From the NCBI RefSeq assembly GCF_000156395.1, contig NZ_GG703822.1, positions 63,018 to 127,017 on the forward strand: 64,000 nucleotides of DNA. Reading direction: 5' to 3'. The notes under the pieces are model-generated. The model was not told the origin of the DNA and did not search any database. It was given only the letters and a program-made list of their open reading frames with translations. A program made the position numbers and the translations under genes. Shown here piece by piece: positions 1-8,810 of this stretch; position 1 is the first letter of the stretch, and the number at the start of each line of letters is the position of its first letter. The DNA is from Providencia rustigianii DSM 4541 (lineage in GTDB: Bacteria; Pseudomonadota; Gammaproteobacteria; Enterobacterales; Enterobacteriaceae).

Positions 1-1383
1 TCTGATTAAGTTAGAAAAATCTTCTTTGATGTCATGGCTTTCTTCTCGTAACTGTTCAATTTTACGACAAGCGTGCAACACCGTAGTGTGGTCACGACCG
101 CCAAAAGCATCCCCGATTTCCGGTAAACTATGGTTTGTCAGCTCTTTCGCCAGCGCCATTGCCATCTGACGCGGACGAGCGACAGAGCGGGAACGACGCT
201 TAGAAAGTAAATCAGCGACTTTAATCTTATAGTACTCAGCAACAGTTTTCTGAATATTATCAATAGTTACCAGTTTTTCTTGCAGTGCTAGCAAGTCACG
301 CAACGCCTCTCGAACAAAATCGATCGTAATTGCACGACCCGTAAAATTCGCATTAGCGATAACACGGTTTAATGCACCTTCTAACTCACGCACATTGGAA
401 CGTAAGCGTTTTGCGATAAAAAACGCGACTTCACCCGGAAGTTGAATCTCGTTTTCATCTGCTTTTTTCATCAAAATGGCAACACGGGTTTCCAATTCAG
501 GTGGTTCTATCGCGACCGTTAAACCCCAGCCGAAACGCGATTTCAAGCGATCTTCTACCCCGTTTATCTCTTTTGGATAGCGGTCAGAAGTCAAAATAAT
601 TTGTTGATTGCCTTCCAGCAGTGCGTTGAATGTATGAAAAAACTCTTCTTGTGAACGCTCTTTGTTAGCAAAAAACTGAATATCATCGATAAGTAAAGCA
701 TCAACAGAACGGTAGTAACGTTTAAACTCTTCAATTGCATTATTCTGCAATGCTTTGACCATATCTTGAACAAATCGTTCAGAATGCATATACACCACAC
801 GAGCGTTAGCTTTGTGCTGCATGATGCTATTACCCACCGCATGCAATAAGTGAGTTTTACCTAAACCAGTCCCGCCATAAAGGAACAGGGGATTATAAGC
901 CCCGCCTGGGTTTTCGGCGACTTGCCTCGCGGCTGCACGGGCTAGCTGGTTTGATTTACCCTCAACAAAGTTATCAAATGTGTGCTTAGGGTTAACATTT
1001 GAACGATAAGCCACATCGGGTTGTACTTTGTTTGAGTTATCCCAACTTGGCTTTACGGGGGCTGATGGCATCGTGAACGACGGCATTGCATTATTATTGC
1101 TAACGCGTGTTTGAGTACTCACTGGCGCAACCGTTAACGGTTTATTCCCTACTTCAAAGTGTAGAGCAGGGGCATCTGAACCGCAAAAGTCATTCAATAA
1201 TTCGTTGATATTATTGATGTACTTATCTCTTACCCAGTCAAGGACGAAACGATTCGGGGCATAAAGTGCCAGTGTATTGTCGTTTAATTCAGCTTGAAGA
1301 GGTCGTATCCACATACTGAATTCTGTGGCAGGTAGTTCATCCTGCAATCGGGCAAGACATTGCTGCCAAAGCGAAAGTGACAC
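1..1383 (-). CDS. dnaA: Chromosomal replication initiator DnaA (3' end cut by window edge)
   Basis: DnaA is the AAA+ ATPase that binds 9-mer DnaA boxes and opens oriC. The reading frame starts at a GTG (1381-1383) with the usual enterobacterial N-terminus [18 protein letters not shown] and runs 461 codons to the window edge. It reaches DFSNLIR, so only about the last five residues are missing by comparison with the 467-residue E. coli protein. The Walker A motif [16 protein letters not shown] is readable near 840-890. The start is GTG with no competing ATG upstream. The gene is divergent from rpmH, the standard arrangement, and its upstream region carries DnaA boxes expected to mediate autoregulation. 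Confidence 0.97.
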   Translation of the reverse strand, partial: MSLSLWQQCLARLQDELPATEFSMWIRPLQAELNDNTLALYAPNRFVLDWVRDKYINNINELLNDFCGSDAPALHFEVGNKPLTVAPVSTQTRVSNNNAMPSFTMPSAPVKPSWDNSNKVQPDVAYRSNVNPKHTFDNFVEGKSNQLARAAARQVAENPGGAYNPLFLYGGTGLGKTHLLHAVGNSIMQHKANARVVYMHSERFVQDMVKALQNNAIEEFKRYYRSVDALLIDDIQFFANKERSQEEFFHTFNALLEGNQQIILTSDRYPKEINGVEDRLKSRFGWGLTVAIEPPELETRVAILMKKADENEIQLPGEVAFFIAKRLRSNVRELEGALNRVIANANFTGRAITIDFVREALRDLLALQEKLVTIDNIQKTVAEYYKIKVADLLSKRRSRSVARPRQMAMALAKELTNHSLPEIGDAFGGRDHTTVLHACRKIEQLREESHDIKEDFSNLIR

Positions 1384-1528
1384 GTTGGACTCCCCTAAAC
1401 AAGGTCAATGAAACAAGAATTACGGATTTTGCTAAGAATTTTTACTGATGACGACTATCTCAGTCACTTTATGAAAGTCACTAAGGTATATAAAGCATCA
1501 GAGAAGTATTTAGATTAACTCACCCTAT

Positions 1529-1790
1529 ATATCCACAACATATCACCGATCGACTGATCAGTAATATGACAGGAGATCATACCGTAAAAATCACTCAAGA
1601 TCTCCATTCTTTTACACAGTTTTTATGCTTTTTATCCACAGGCAAATGTGGTAAGGCAACTCTGGTAGGGGAGAATTTCGCTGGAGGATCGCAGGCAACA
1701 TCAAATTTTCCACATGTCTGGGGATAACTTTAGCCTATATATAGAAATTGTCTCTAAGATCAAAAAATATTTTTGGATCTTATTAAGATC
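1529..1790. promoter_or_regulatory. DnaA boxes and GATC cluster controlling dnaA
   Basis: A perfect DnaA box TTATCCACA lies at 1632-1640. Near-matches are ATATCCACA (1529-1537), TTTTCCACA (1706-1714) and, on the other strand, TTATCCCCA (1719-1727). Dam sites (GATC) start at 1548, 1556, 1575, 1599, 1687, 1758, 1776 and 1787: eight in about 243 bp, where chance predicts about one. The last two sit in a perfect inverted repeat GGATCTTA-T-TAAGATCC (1775-1791). In E. coli the dnaA promoter is bound by DnaA and sequestered after replication through hemimethylated GATC sites, so the same control is inferred here. Confidence 0.75.
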
Positions 1791-1791
1791 C

Positions 1792-1819
1792 TTGCGCTTT
1801 AGGGCGGAGTCCGTATAAT
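1792..1819 (+). promoter_or_regulatory. Distal rpmH promoter
   Basis: TTGCGC (1792-1797) and TATAAT (1814-1819) are separated by 16 bp. The surrounding bases look very like the upstream rpmH promoter of E. coli, from memory. It would give a leader of more than 350 nt before rpmH. Confidence 0.6.
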
Positions 1820-2040
1820 CTTCCTCCCTGTGTACTGCATGAATGTGACTTTTTACGACTCACTATAATGGTGTCGTTTTGTGGTCTGCCTCAAAAAACT
1901 CTTGGGTTATTTGAGGGTTAAACTGTAAAACGTATTGTAGAAAAGGCGAAAAATGCGCTCATTTATTGATTGTCACAGCATATATCGGCAAACCGGTCAG
2001 CCAGGTTTTAAATAAAAAGTGGTTTGATTGCGTCATTTCA

Positions 2041-2070
2041 TTGACGTGACCCCCTATGTTTTATTACAAT
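2041..2070 (+). promoter_or_regulatory. Proximal rpmH promoter
   Basis: TTGACG (2041-2046) and TACAAT (2065-2070) are separated by 18 bp. This is a strong sigma70 match placed about 105 bp before rpmH, as expected for a highly expressed ribosomal protein gene. Confidence 0.65.
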
Positions 2071-2171
2071 CCTGCCTCTTTCCATATTGTTGCGACAGAG
2101 GCACAGGTGTAAATCAGTTTCCACTGGTTGCCAAACGCGTTTACTGAATCAGTAATAAATTTTAAAGTTAG

Positions 2172-2327
<156 letters not shown>

Positions 2328-2344
2328 TAAAGCTAGCCCTCTCA

Positions 2345-2704
2345 GTGGTTACGCTCGCTTTTACCCGGGAGTTACGTTTGTTAACTCCCAGGCATTTCGA
2401 CAATGTCTTCAAACAGCCGCAGAGGGCGAGTTCCCCAGAGATAACAATCCTTGGTCGCCTTAACGAGCTGGGGCATCCCCGCATCGGTCTTACCATCGCC
2501 AAAAAAAATGTTAAACGAGCTCATGAGCGCAATCGTATTAAACGATTAGCCCGTGAATACTTTCGTTTGCATCAACATGAGTTGCCTCCTATGGACTTTG
2601 TGGTATTGGTAAGAAAAGGGGTCGCTAATCTCGACAATCAACAGATCACGGAATCCTTGGATAAGTTATGGCGTCGTCACCGTCGCTTGGCTCAAAAATC
2701 CTGA
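2345..2704 (+). CDS. rnpA: Ribonuclease P protein component
   Basis: RnpA is the protein subunit of RNase P and assists the catalytic RNA in trimming tRNA 5' leaders. The 119 residues match the family length, including the conserved RNR segment [16 protein letters not shown]. The GTG at 2345 gives [15 protein letters not shown], colinear with the E. coli start. Its 3' end overlaps yidD by 37 bp in another frame, a conserved arrangement that suggests coupled translation. Confidence 0.96.
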   Translation: MVTLAFTRELRLLTPRHFDNVFKQPQRASSPEITILGRLNELGHPRIGLTIAKKNVKRAHERNRIKRLAREYFRLHQHELPPMDFVVLVRKGVANLDNQQITESLDKLWRRHRRLAQKS

Positions 2705-2928
2705 TCATGCTGATCAGAGGCTACCAACTGGCTATTAGCCCGTTGTTAGGGCCTCGCTGTCGTTTTAATCCTACGTGCTCTAATTACGGAATTGAGGCAT
2801 TGCGCAGGTTTGGTATGCTAAAAGGTAGTTGGTTAACTGCTAAACGCGTATTAAAATGCCACCCTTTACACGCTGGTGGAGATGATCCTGTCCCACCCAG
2901 AAAAACTGATGATAATAGAGAATTATAA
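2668..2928 (+). CDS. yidD: Membrane protein insertion efficiency factor YidD
   Basis: An 86-residue protein with the YidD signature: an amphipathic N-terminal segment followed by [21 protein letters not shown] and [14 protein letters not shown]. It is associated with the inner face of the membrane and assists YidC-dependent insertion. The ATG at 2668 lies inside rnpA, and the stop is 2 bp before yidC, so the two genes are probably translationally linked. Confidence 0.95.
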   Translation: MASSPSLGSKILIMLIRGYQLAISPLLGPRCRFNPTCSNYGIEALRRFGMLKGSWLTAKRVLKCHPLHAGGDDPVPPRKTDDNREL

Positions 2929-2930
2929 CG

Positions 2931-4583
2931 ATGGATTCGCAACGCAATCTTCTACTCATCGCTTTGTTGTTCGTGACGTTTTTGGTTTGGCAGGCTTGGG
3001 AGAGCGATAAAGTTGCTCAGGAAACCAAAACTGTTCAAACTTCGCAACAAAAAACGGACATGCCAAACAGTGATGGTCAAGCGGTCACAAATAGTGAGCA
3101 AGGTAAGCTTATTGCCGTTAAAACTGACGTACTTGATGTTCGCATCAATACTCGCGGTGGTGATATTGATGAGGCTGATCTGTTAGCCTATCCAGCAACC
3201 TTGAACTCACCAGACCCGTTCCGTTTATTAGAAACCACACCAGGTTTTGTTTATCAGGCTCAAAGTGGTCTGATTGGTCCTCATGGTCCAGACAACCCAG
3301 CGAACAATAACGGTCAACGTCCTCTTTATACCGCAGACTCGGCAAGCTTTGAGCTACAAGCGGGTCAAGATGAATTACGTGTTCCGATGTCTTTCACCGA
3401 TAACAACGGTGTTGTCTATCAGAAAACGTATATTCTGAAGCGCGGTAAATATACTGTTGAAGTTGAATACAGTATTCAAAACCCAACAGCACAGCCTCTG
3501 AGCCTTGCTTTCTTCGGTCAGTTAAAACAGACCATTGCACTGCCAGAACAGCGTGATACAGGAAGCAATAACTTTGCTCTGCATACATACCGTGGTGCGG
3601 CTTATTCTTCTGATGAAAACAACTATAAAAAATATAGTTTCAGTGACATCGAAGATAAAAACTTAAGCCTGACTACGAAAGGCGGCTGGGTCGCAATGTT
3701 GCAACAATATTTTGCAACGGCGTGGGTTCCAGAAGCGACAGAACAAAGCACTTTCTACACCATTGATCTCGATAAAAAATCGGCCATCGTTGGTTATAAG
3801 AGCGAGCCAGTCACTATCGCGGCGAATGGTGCAGGTACTTATTCATCGACACTGTGGATTGGTCCTGAAATTCAGTCAGAAATGGCAGAAGTTGCTCCTC
3901 ACTTAGATTTAACCGTAGATTACGGTTGGTTATGGTTTATTTCTCAGCCACTGTTCAAACTGTTGAAATTCATTCACGGTTTTGTCGGTAACTGGGGTAT
4001 TGCCATCATCGTTATTACCTTTATCGTCCGTGGTATCATGTACCCGCTGACCAAAGCGCAGTACACCTCAATGGCGAAAATGCGTTTATTGCAACCAAAA
4101 TTGGCTGCAATGCGTGAGCGTATTGGTGATGACAAACAACGTATGAGCCAAGAAATGATGGCGATGTACAAAGCAGAAAAAGTAAACCCACTGGGTGGTT
4201 GTTTACCTCTGCTGATTCAAATGCCAATCTTCCTTGCACTTTACTACATGTTGATGGGTTCTGTTGAACTGCGTCACGCACCATTCTTTGGTTGGATCCA
4301 AGACTTGTCTGCACAAGACCCGTACTACATCCTGCCAGTTCTGATGGGTGTGACGATGTTTGTTATCCAGAAAATGTCACCAACAGCTGTGACTGACCCA
4401 ATGCAGCAGAAGATCATGACATACATGCCAGTCGTGTTTACCGTGTTCTTCCTGTGGTTCCCATCAGGTCTGGTTCTGTACTATATCGTGAGTAACTTAG
4501 TCACCATTATCCAGCAGCAGATTATTTATCGTGGTCTGGAAAAACGTGGTCTACATAGTCGCGATAAGAAAGAGAAAAAGTAA
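2931..4583 (+). CDS. yidC: Membrane protein insertase YidC
   Basis: A 550-residue insertase (E. coli 548) acting alone or with SecYEG to place proteins in the inner membrane. It has an N-terminal anchor at about residues 5-22 ([17 protein letters not shown]), a large periplasmic domain to about residue 345, then the conserved five-helix core. Core motifs include the positively charged first cytoplasmic loop ([20 protein letters not shown]) and [20 protein letters not shown]. The lysine-rich tail RDKKEKK is typical. The transcript probably ends at the terminator just downstream. Confidence 0.97.
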   Translation: MDSQRNLLLIALLFVTFLVWQAWESDKVAQETKTVQTSQQKTDMPNSDGQAVTNSEQGKLIAVKTDVLDVRINTRGGDIDEADLLAYPATLNSPDPFRLLETTPGFVYQAQSGLIGPHGPDNPANNNGQRPLYTADSASFELQAGQDELRVPMSFTDNNGVVYQKTYILKRGKYTVEVEYSIQNPTAQPLSLAFFGQLKQTIALPEQRDTGSNNFALHTYRGAAYSSDENNYKKYSFSDIEDKNLSLTTKGGWVAMLQQYFATAWVPEATEQSTFYTIDLDKKSAIVGYKSEPVTIAANGAGTYSSTLWIGPEIQSEMAEVAPHLDLTVDYGWLWFISQPLFKLLKFIHGFVGNWGIAIIVITFIVRGIMYPLTKAQYTSMAKMRLLQPKLAAMRERIGDDKQRMSQEMMAMYKAEKVNPLGGCLPLLIQMPIFLALYYMLMGSVELRHAPFFGWIQDLSAQDPYYILPVLMGVTMFVIQKMSPTAVTDPMQQKIMTYMPVVFTVFFLWFPSGLVLYYIVSNLVTIIQQQIIYRGLEKRGLHSRDKKEKK

Positions 4584-4636
4584 TCTAGATTCTTAACGAG
4601 TTTAGAAGGCTTCACAAAGCCAGATTCTATAGTAAC

Positions 4637-4673
4637 ATTGAGGCGTTCCAGTTCGGAGCGCCTCAATTTTTTT
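4637..4673 (+). terminator. Rho-independent terminator after yidC
   Basis: ATTGAGGCG and CGCCTCAAT flank a short loop with extra TCC/GGA pairing, followed by a T7 run. It separates yidC from mnmE, which therefore needs its own promoter or read-through. Confidence 0.85.
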
Positions 4674-4694
4674 ACGCAGAGACAGAGAAACATC

Positions 4695-6059
4695 ATGCAA
4701 ATCAACGATACTATCGTCGCACAGGCAACACCTCCCGGTCGTGGTGGAGTGGGAATTTTACGTGTATCCGGTCCAAAGGCAGCCTTAGTGGCTGAAACGG
4801 TACTTGGAAAGTTACCAAAGCCGCGTTATGCCGAGTATTTGCCATTTCGTGATGTGGATGGCTCTGTTCTTGACCAAGGGATTGCAATTTATTTCCCAGG
4901 ACCGAATTCTTTCACGGGTGAAGATGTTCTTGAATTACAAGGGCACGGTGGTCCGGTTATCCTCGATTTACTACTCAGAAGAATTTTGACGATTGGCGCA
5001 ATTCGTATTGCGAATCCGGGCGAGTTTTCTGAGCGCGCATTTTTAAATGACAAACTGGATTTGGCACAGGCCGAAGCTATCGCCGATTTGATTGATGCCA
5101 GCTCTGAACAAGCAGCTCGTTCTGCAATGAACTCTTTGCAAGGGGCTTTTTCATCCCATATCCACCAATTAGTGGAAGCACTCACTCACTTGCGTATCTA
5201 TGTCGAGGCTGCCATTGATTTTCCTGATGAGGAAATTGATTTCCTGTCTGACGGCAAAATTGAAGCCAAACTGAATGAAGTGGTTGATGATTTGGAGCAG
5301 GTTCGCTCTCAAGCTCGACAAGGCAGTTTACTGCGTGAAGGAATGAAAGTGGTGATCGCCGGTCGTCCAAATGCGGGTAAATCCAGCTTGTTGAATGCAT
5401 TGGCGGGACGTGAAGCGGCTATTGTCACCGATATTGCAGGAACCACTCGTGATGTACTGCGTGAGCATATTCATATCGACGGTATGCCACTGCATATTAT
5501 TGATACTGCGGGCTTACGCGAAGCCAGTGATGAAGTTGAGCGCATCGGTATAGAACGCGCTTGGAAAGAGATTGAACAAGCTGACCGTGTATTATTTATG
5601 GTGGATAGCACGACGACAGACGCCACCGAGCCGCAAGAAATTTGGCCTGAATTTATGGCGCGCCTACCAGAAACGTTGCCAGTTACTGTCATTCGTAATA
5701 AAGCGGATAAAACCGGAGAGTCGATTGAGTTTGTCGCAGATGTGCGTTACCCATTAATCCGGTTATCTGCTCGCGAAGAGAAAGGCATCGATTTGCTGCG
5801 CGATCATCTCAAAGAAACCATGGGTTTTAGTGGCAATACGGAGGGGGGCTTCTTAGCACGCCGCCGTCACTTACAAGCACTGAATAATGCCGCAACCCAC
5901 CTCGCACAAGGTTATGACCAGTTAGTGAATGCTCGCTCCGGTGAGTTATTGGCTGAAGAGTTACGCTTAGCTCAGCTCGAACTCAGCGAGATCACGGGCG
6001 AATTTACGTCCGATGATTTGTTAGGGCGTATTTTCTCGAGTTTCTGTATTGGGAAGTAA
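4695..6059 (+). CDS. mnmE: tRNA uridine-5-carboxymethylaminomethyl modification GTPase MnmE
   Basis: MnmE works with MnmG to install the cmnm5 group on the wobble uridine of several tRNAs. The 454 residues equal the E. coli length when translation starts at ATG 4695 ([18 protein letters not shown]); the frame is open 19 codons further upstream, but that part overlaps the terminator hairpin and is not conserved. Visible features are the N-terminal folate-binding domain, the GTPase P-loop GRPNAGKS (223-230), the DTAGLRE switch, NKAD, and the C-terminal CIGK motif (451-454). It is followed by the hipBA control region. Confidence 0.97.
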   Translation: MQINDTIVAQATPPGRGGVGILRVSGPKAALVAETVLGKLPKPRYAEYLPFRDVDGSVLDQGIAIYFPGPNSFTGEDVLELQGHGGPVILDLLLRRILTIGAIRIANPGEFSERAFLNDKLDLAQAEAIADLIDASSEQAARSAMNSLQGAFSSHIHQLVEALTHLRIYVEAAIDFPDEEIDFLSDGKIEAKLNEVVDDLEQVRSQARQGSLLREGMKVVIAGRPNAGKSSLLNALAGREAAIVTDIAGTTRDVLREHIHIDGMPLHIIDTAGLREASDEVERIGIERAWKEIEQADRVLFMVDSTTTDATEPQEIWPEFMARLPETLPVTVIRNKADKTGESIEFVADVRYPLIRLSAREEKGIDLLRDHLKETMGFSGNTEGGFLARRRHLQALNNAATHLAQGYDQLVNARSGELLAEELRLAQLELSEITGEFTSDDLLGRIFSSFCIGK

Positions 6060-6076
6060 TCATTTTGCATGATGGT

Positions 6077-6110
6077 TATCACTCTACACGCTAGACCGTG
6101 TAGAGTGATA
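6077..6110. repeat. Perfect 14-bp inverted repeat overlapping the first hipBA operator
   Basis: TATCACTCTACACG (6077-6090) and its exact complement (6097-6110) flank the 6-bp loop CTAGAC. It lies 17 bp after the mnmE stop and could end mnmE transcription, although only a weak T stretch follows. The hairpin contains the first unit of the operator array. Confidence 0.8.
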
Positions 6111-6188
6111 TTTACCTGCTATAGCGTGTAATGTTGATTTTACCTGCTGCAGCGTGTAATCTAATATTTACCGGTTATAGAGTGTAAT
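6083..6188. promoter_or_regulatory. Four-unit operator array of the hipBA locus, 28-bp period
   Basis: Related 22-bp units begin at 6083, 6111, 6139 and 6167, exactly 28 bp apart. Units two and three differ at 2 of 22 bases and units two and four at 3; the first is the most diverged (15 of 22 matching unit two). Each unit is a dyad with the form TTACNNGCTATAGCNNGTAA. The array lies directly upstream of hipB and overlaps its best promoter. E. coli HipB also binds four palindromic operators, of different sequence, so HipB autorepression is inferred. Confidence 0.75.
6139..6167 (+). promoter_or_regulatory. hipBA promoter
   Basis: TTTACC (6139-6144) and TAATAT (6162-6167) with 17-bp spacing. The -35 is the first six bases of the third operator unit and the -10 lies in the gap before the fourth, so repressor binding would directly block polymerase. 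The start would be near 6174, about 45 nt before hipB. Confidence 0.6.
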
Positions 6189-6219
6189 GTTATTGGCCTC
6201 AAGCAAGGTAGGTATCCCA

Positions 6220-6477
6220 ATGAAAGTCACCAATACTCGACAACTTAGTGCTTACATGAAAGATGTCAGAGAAACCAACAAATTATCTCAAAGCAAAGTC
6301 GCGAGTAAAGTGGGTATTCGGCAAGATACCGTCTCCAGTTTTGAACTCTCTCCAGACTCTACAAAATTAGAAACCTTTTTTAAGATTCTATCCGCGTTAA
6401 ATCTTGAACTCGATATTAAACCCAGAAATGAAAGTGGCTCATCAAATACAGACTCCGGATGGAAGGAGGAGTGGTAA
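6220..6477 (+). CDS. hipB: HipB-type antitoxin and repressor
   Basis: An 85-residue XRE-family helix-turn-helix protein with clear similarity to E. coli HipB along its length (residues 8-65: LSAYMKDVRETNKLSQSKVA, then ETFFKILSALNLEL). The protein ends in Trp85, like the E. coli C-terminal Trp that docks into HipA. I chose ATG 6220, preceded by GGTAGG; an in-frame ATG at 6187 lies inside the last operator. It should dimerise, bind the upstream operators and neutralise HipA. Its stop overlaps the hipA start (TAATG). Confidence 0.9.
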   Translation: MKVTNTRQLSAYMKDVRETNKLSQSKVASKVGIRQDTVSSFELSPDSTKLETFFKILSALNLELDIKPRNESGSSNTDSGWKEEW

Positions 6478-7796
6478 TGGCGACTTTGTATGTGTACATG
6501 AATGGTTATCTTGTTGGGGAATTTATTCGTTCGAGTACTGGAGCACACCAATTTAAATATGATAGTCACTGGCTAGAAACGCCGGGAGCGCGTCCAATTT
6601 CTTTATCAATGCCTCTTCAACATCAAGAATACAAAGGGGATGAAGTTTATAATTTTTTTGATAACCTTCTCCCTGATAATATTGAAATACGAAATCGAGT
6701 TGTTAGCCGTCATCAGGCGGATTCAAATCAACCTTTCGATTTATTATCTAAAATTGGGCAGGATAGTGTGGGAGCTTTACAACTGGTTCCTGCTGAGCAA
6801 ACAGTCAGTAATGTAAAACAAATCGAATATAAACGTTTATCCACTAAAAAATTAGAAAAAATCTTAACTGGATATAGAGCGAATATTCCATTAGGTATGA
6901 TTGACGAAGTGGATGATTTTAGGATCTCGATTGCTGGAGCTCAGGAAAAAACGGCACTACTCAATTTAGATGGACATTGGTATTTGCCACTGAATGCTAC
7001 GCCAACAACCCATATTATTAAGCTCCCTATTGGTAAAATAGAAAGTCATTCATACTCGATTGATTTGTCTGAAAGTGTAGAAAATGAGTATTTATGTTTA
7101 CTGATAGCAAAAGAGTTTGGTCTCGATGTACCCCATAGTTTTATTTTAAATATCGGAGAGATAAAGGCGTTAGTGGTTGAACGTTTTGACCGTAAATATT
7201 CCTCTGACGATACGTGGATTATGCGCTTACCACAGGAAGATTTTTGTCAAACCCTGAATGTTTCACCGGCAAGAAAATATCAAAGTCATGGTGGACCAGG
7301 TATTCAGGAAATTATGGATTACTTACTGGGTTCAATCAATGTTGAGAAAGATAGATATCAATTTATGAAGAGCCAAGTCTTGTTTTGGTTACTCGCTGCG
7401 ACCGATGGACATGCTAAAAATTTTTCATTGTTTATTGAATCGGAGGGGCGTTACCGATTGACGCCCTTCTACGATATTTTATCGATGTATCCCAGTTATG
7501 GTGGTAGAGGAATCCATCCTAGAGATGCAAAACTTGCAATGGGATTGAAAGGAAAAAAAGGGATTAAATACGAAATAGAACAAATTTTCCCAAGACACTT
7601 TTTTGCAACAGCAAAAGCAGTTGGATTTGCTCGAGCTGAGATGGAAAAAATCTTAATTGAGTTTGATGAAAAAATGGACAGTGTCATTAAGAAAGTTAGG
7701 GAGCAACTTCCACTTGATTTTCCTGAACACATTGCAAACTCAATTTTATCGGGGTTACATCACAAAGCTGAGCGATTAAAAAAAGGCTGGGATTAA
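6477..7796 (+). CDS. hipA: HipA-type serine/threonine kinase toxin
   Basis: A 439-residue protein closely similar to E. coli HipA (440), which phosphorylates glutamyl-tRNA synthetase and causes growth arrest and persistence. Key residues are kept with an offset of one: autophosphorylation Ser151 in SIAGAQEK, Lys182 in IIKLPIG, catalytic Asp310 and Asn315 in TDGHAKNFS, and metal-binding Asp333 in PFYDI. Gly22 is wild type relative to the hipA7 change. ATG 6477 follows AGGAGG (6464-6469) and overlaps the hipB stop. The gene converges on fdhD with 8 bp between stops and no terminator there. It appears intact and active. Confidence 0.92.
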   Translation: MATLYVYMNGYLVGEFIRSSTGAHQFKYDSHWLETPGARPISLSMPLQHQEYKGDEVYNFFDNLLPDNIEIRNRVVSRHQADSNQPFDLLSKIGQDSVGALQLVPAEQTVSNVKQIEYKRLSTKKLEKILTGYRANIPLGMIDEVDDFRISIAGAQEKTALLNLDGHWYLPLNATPTTHIIKLPIGKIESHSYSIDLSESVENEYLCLLIAKEFGLDVPHSFILNIGEIKALVVERFDRKYSSDDTWIMRLPQEDFCQTLNVSPARKYQSHGGPGIQEIMDYLLGSINVEKDRYQFMKSQVLFWLLAATDGHAKNFSLFIESEGRYRLTPFYDILSMYPSYGGRGIHPRDAKLAMGLKGKKGIKYEIEQIFPRHFFATAKAVGFARAEMEKILIEFDEKMDSVIKKVREQLPLDFPEHIANSILSGLHHKAERLKKGWD

Positions 7797-7804
7797 ATTC
7801 GTTA

Positions 7805-8635
7805 TCAATCCCTCACCCGACTCGGATGAGTAAACACCGTCGCTTTACCTTGGCGGCAGAATCCGACCAGCGTCAAATTGGCTTTTTCGGCGACCTCAAT
7901 GGCAAGAGCTGTTGCAGCAGAGACCGCAAATAAAATCTCCGCACCACAGCTAGCCGCTTTTTGAACCATTTCATAACTGGCACGGCTAGAAACTAAAATT
8001 GCCCCTTGCTGCCAATCTGAGCGGCTTTTCATGCCTAATAGTTTATCAAGCGCCACATGGCGACCCACATCTTCACAACCACCGACTAATAAACCTTCAG
8101 GGGAAATCCACGCGGCAGCATGGGTACAACCTGTTAACGCCCCAATTTCTTGGACTTTTTTTAGTTCATTAAGCGCATTATCGAGGTATGATAGAGAGAA
8201 GGTTTGAGTGAATGGCAGCGGTGTGAGAGGTTTGAAAATCTCGTCGAGCTGTTCTGTGCCACAAATACCACAGCCAGTACGGCCCGTTAGGTTACGTCTG
8301 CGCTCTTTGAGTTCCATAAAACGGCGGTTGGATAATTCAATCTGTACTTCAATGCCTCGATGGCAGCCCTGTACAATATCAATTCCACGGATTTCATCTC
8401 GGGATTGTATAATTCCTTCGGATAATGAAAATCCGACAGCAAAATCACTCAAATCTTTTGGCGTTGCCATCATTACGACGTGAGATATTCCGTTGTATAC
8501 AAGTGCAACAGGAATTTCTTCTGCAACATAATCATTAACCAATAATCCTAGGTTGTTTTTTTGTTGCACGGTTGTGTGATTAACGCCGATCATTTTAGAT
8601 AATTTGGGGTTATTTGTAGTATTTGTTTCATACAT
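7805..8635 (-). CDS. fdhD: Formate dehydrogenase accessory sulfurtransferase FdhD
   Basis: FdhD transfers sulfur from IscS to the molybdenum bis-MGD cofactor before its insertion into formate dehydrogenase. The 276 residues match E. coli (277). The two functional cysteines are Cys122 and Cys125 in GRTGCGICG, and the conserved [10 protein letters not shown] and [15 protein letters not shown] blocks are present. I prefer ATG 8635, with AGGA about nine bases upstream, over the in-frame GTG at 8653. It is divergent from its client gene fdoG, as in E. coli. Confidence 0.95.
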   Translation of the reverse strand: MYETNTTNNPKLSKMIGVNHTTVQQKNNLGLLVNDYVAEEIPVALVYNGISHVVMMATPKDLSDFAVGFSLSEGIIQSRDEIRGIDIVQGCHRGIEVQIELSNRRFMELKERRRNLTGRTGCGICGTEQLDEIFKPLTPLPFTQTFSLSYLDNALNELKKVQEIGALTGCTHAAAWISPEGLLVGGCEDVGRHVALDKLLGMKSRSDWQQGAILVSSRASYEMVQKAASCGAEILFAVSAATALAIEVAEKANLTLVGFCRQGKATVFTHPSRVRD

Positions 8636-8655
8636 TAGATGAATTCCTATCACTA

Positions 8656-8683
8656 ATGATACATAATATTCGATATGGGTAAA
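8656..8683 (-). promoter_or_regulatory. Possible fdhD promoter
   Basis: On the minus strand TTTACC (8683-8678) and TATCAT (8661-8656) are 16 bp apart, giving a short leader before fdhD. Fit is moderate. Confidence 0.35.
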
Positions 8684-8747
8684 AAGAATTTACACCATTA
8701 ATCAGGCAATGAACCTGAATACGTAAGGATGACGTTGAATAAGAACA

Positions 8748-8782
8748 GTTTACCTCAATTTATGTAACGAAGTTAGGTAAAC
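8748..8782. repeat. Inverted repeat upstream of fdoG
   Basis: GTTTACCT (8748-8755) and AGGTAAAC (8775-8782) are exact complements with a 19-bp loop, ending about 15 bp before the fdoG ribosome binding site. It may be an operator or a leader hairpin. A smaller repeat, CAGG/CCTG, lies at 8703-8717. Confidence 0.5.
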
Positions 8783-8810
8783 ATGAGCAATGTATATGAG
8801 GAGATCCCCC

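Noticed and set aside
6083-6188. CRISPR-like array because of the regular 28-bp period
   Set aside because: The units are 22 bp, degenerate and palindromic, with only 6 bp between them, no variable spacers and no cas genes. Operators fit better.
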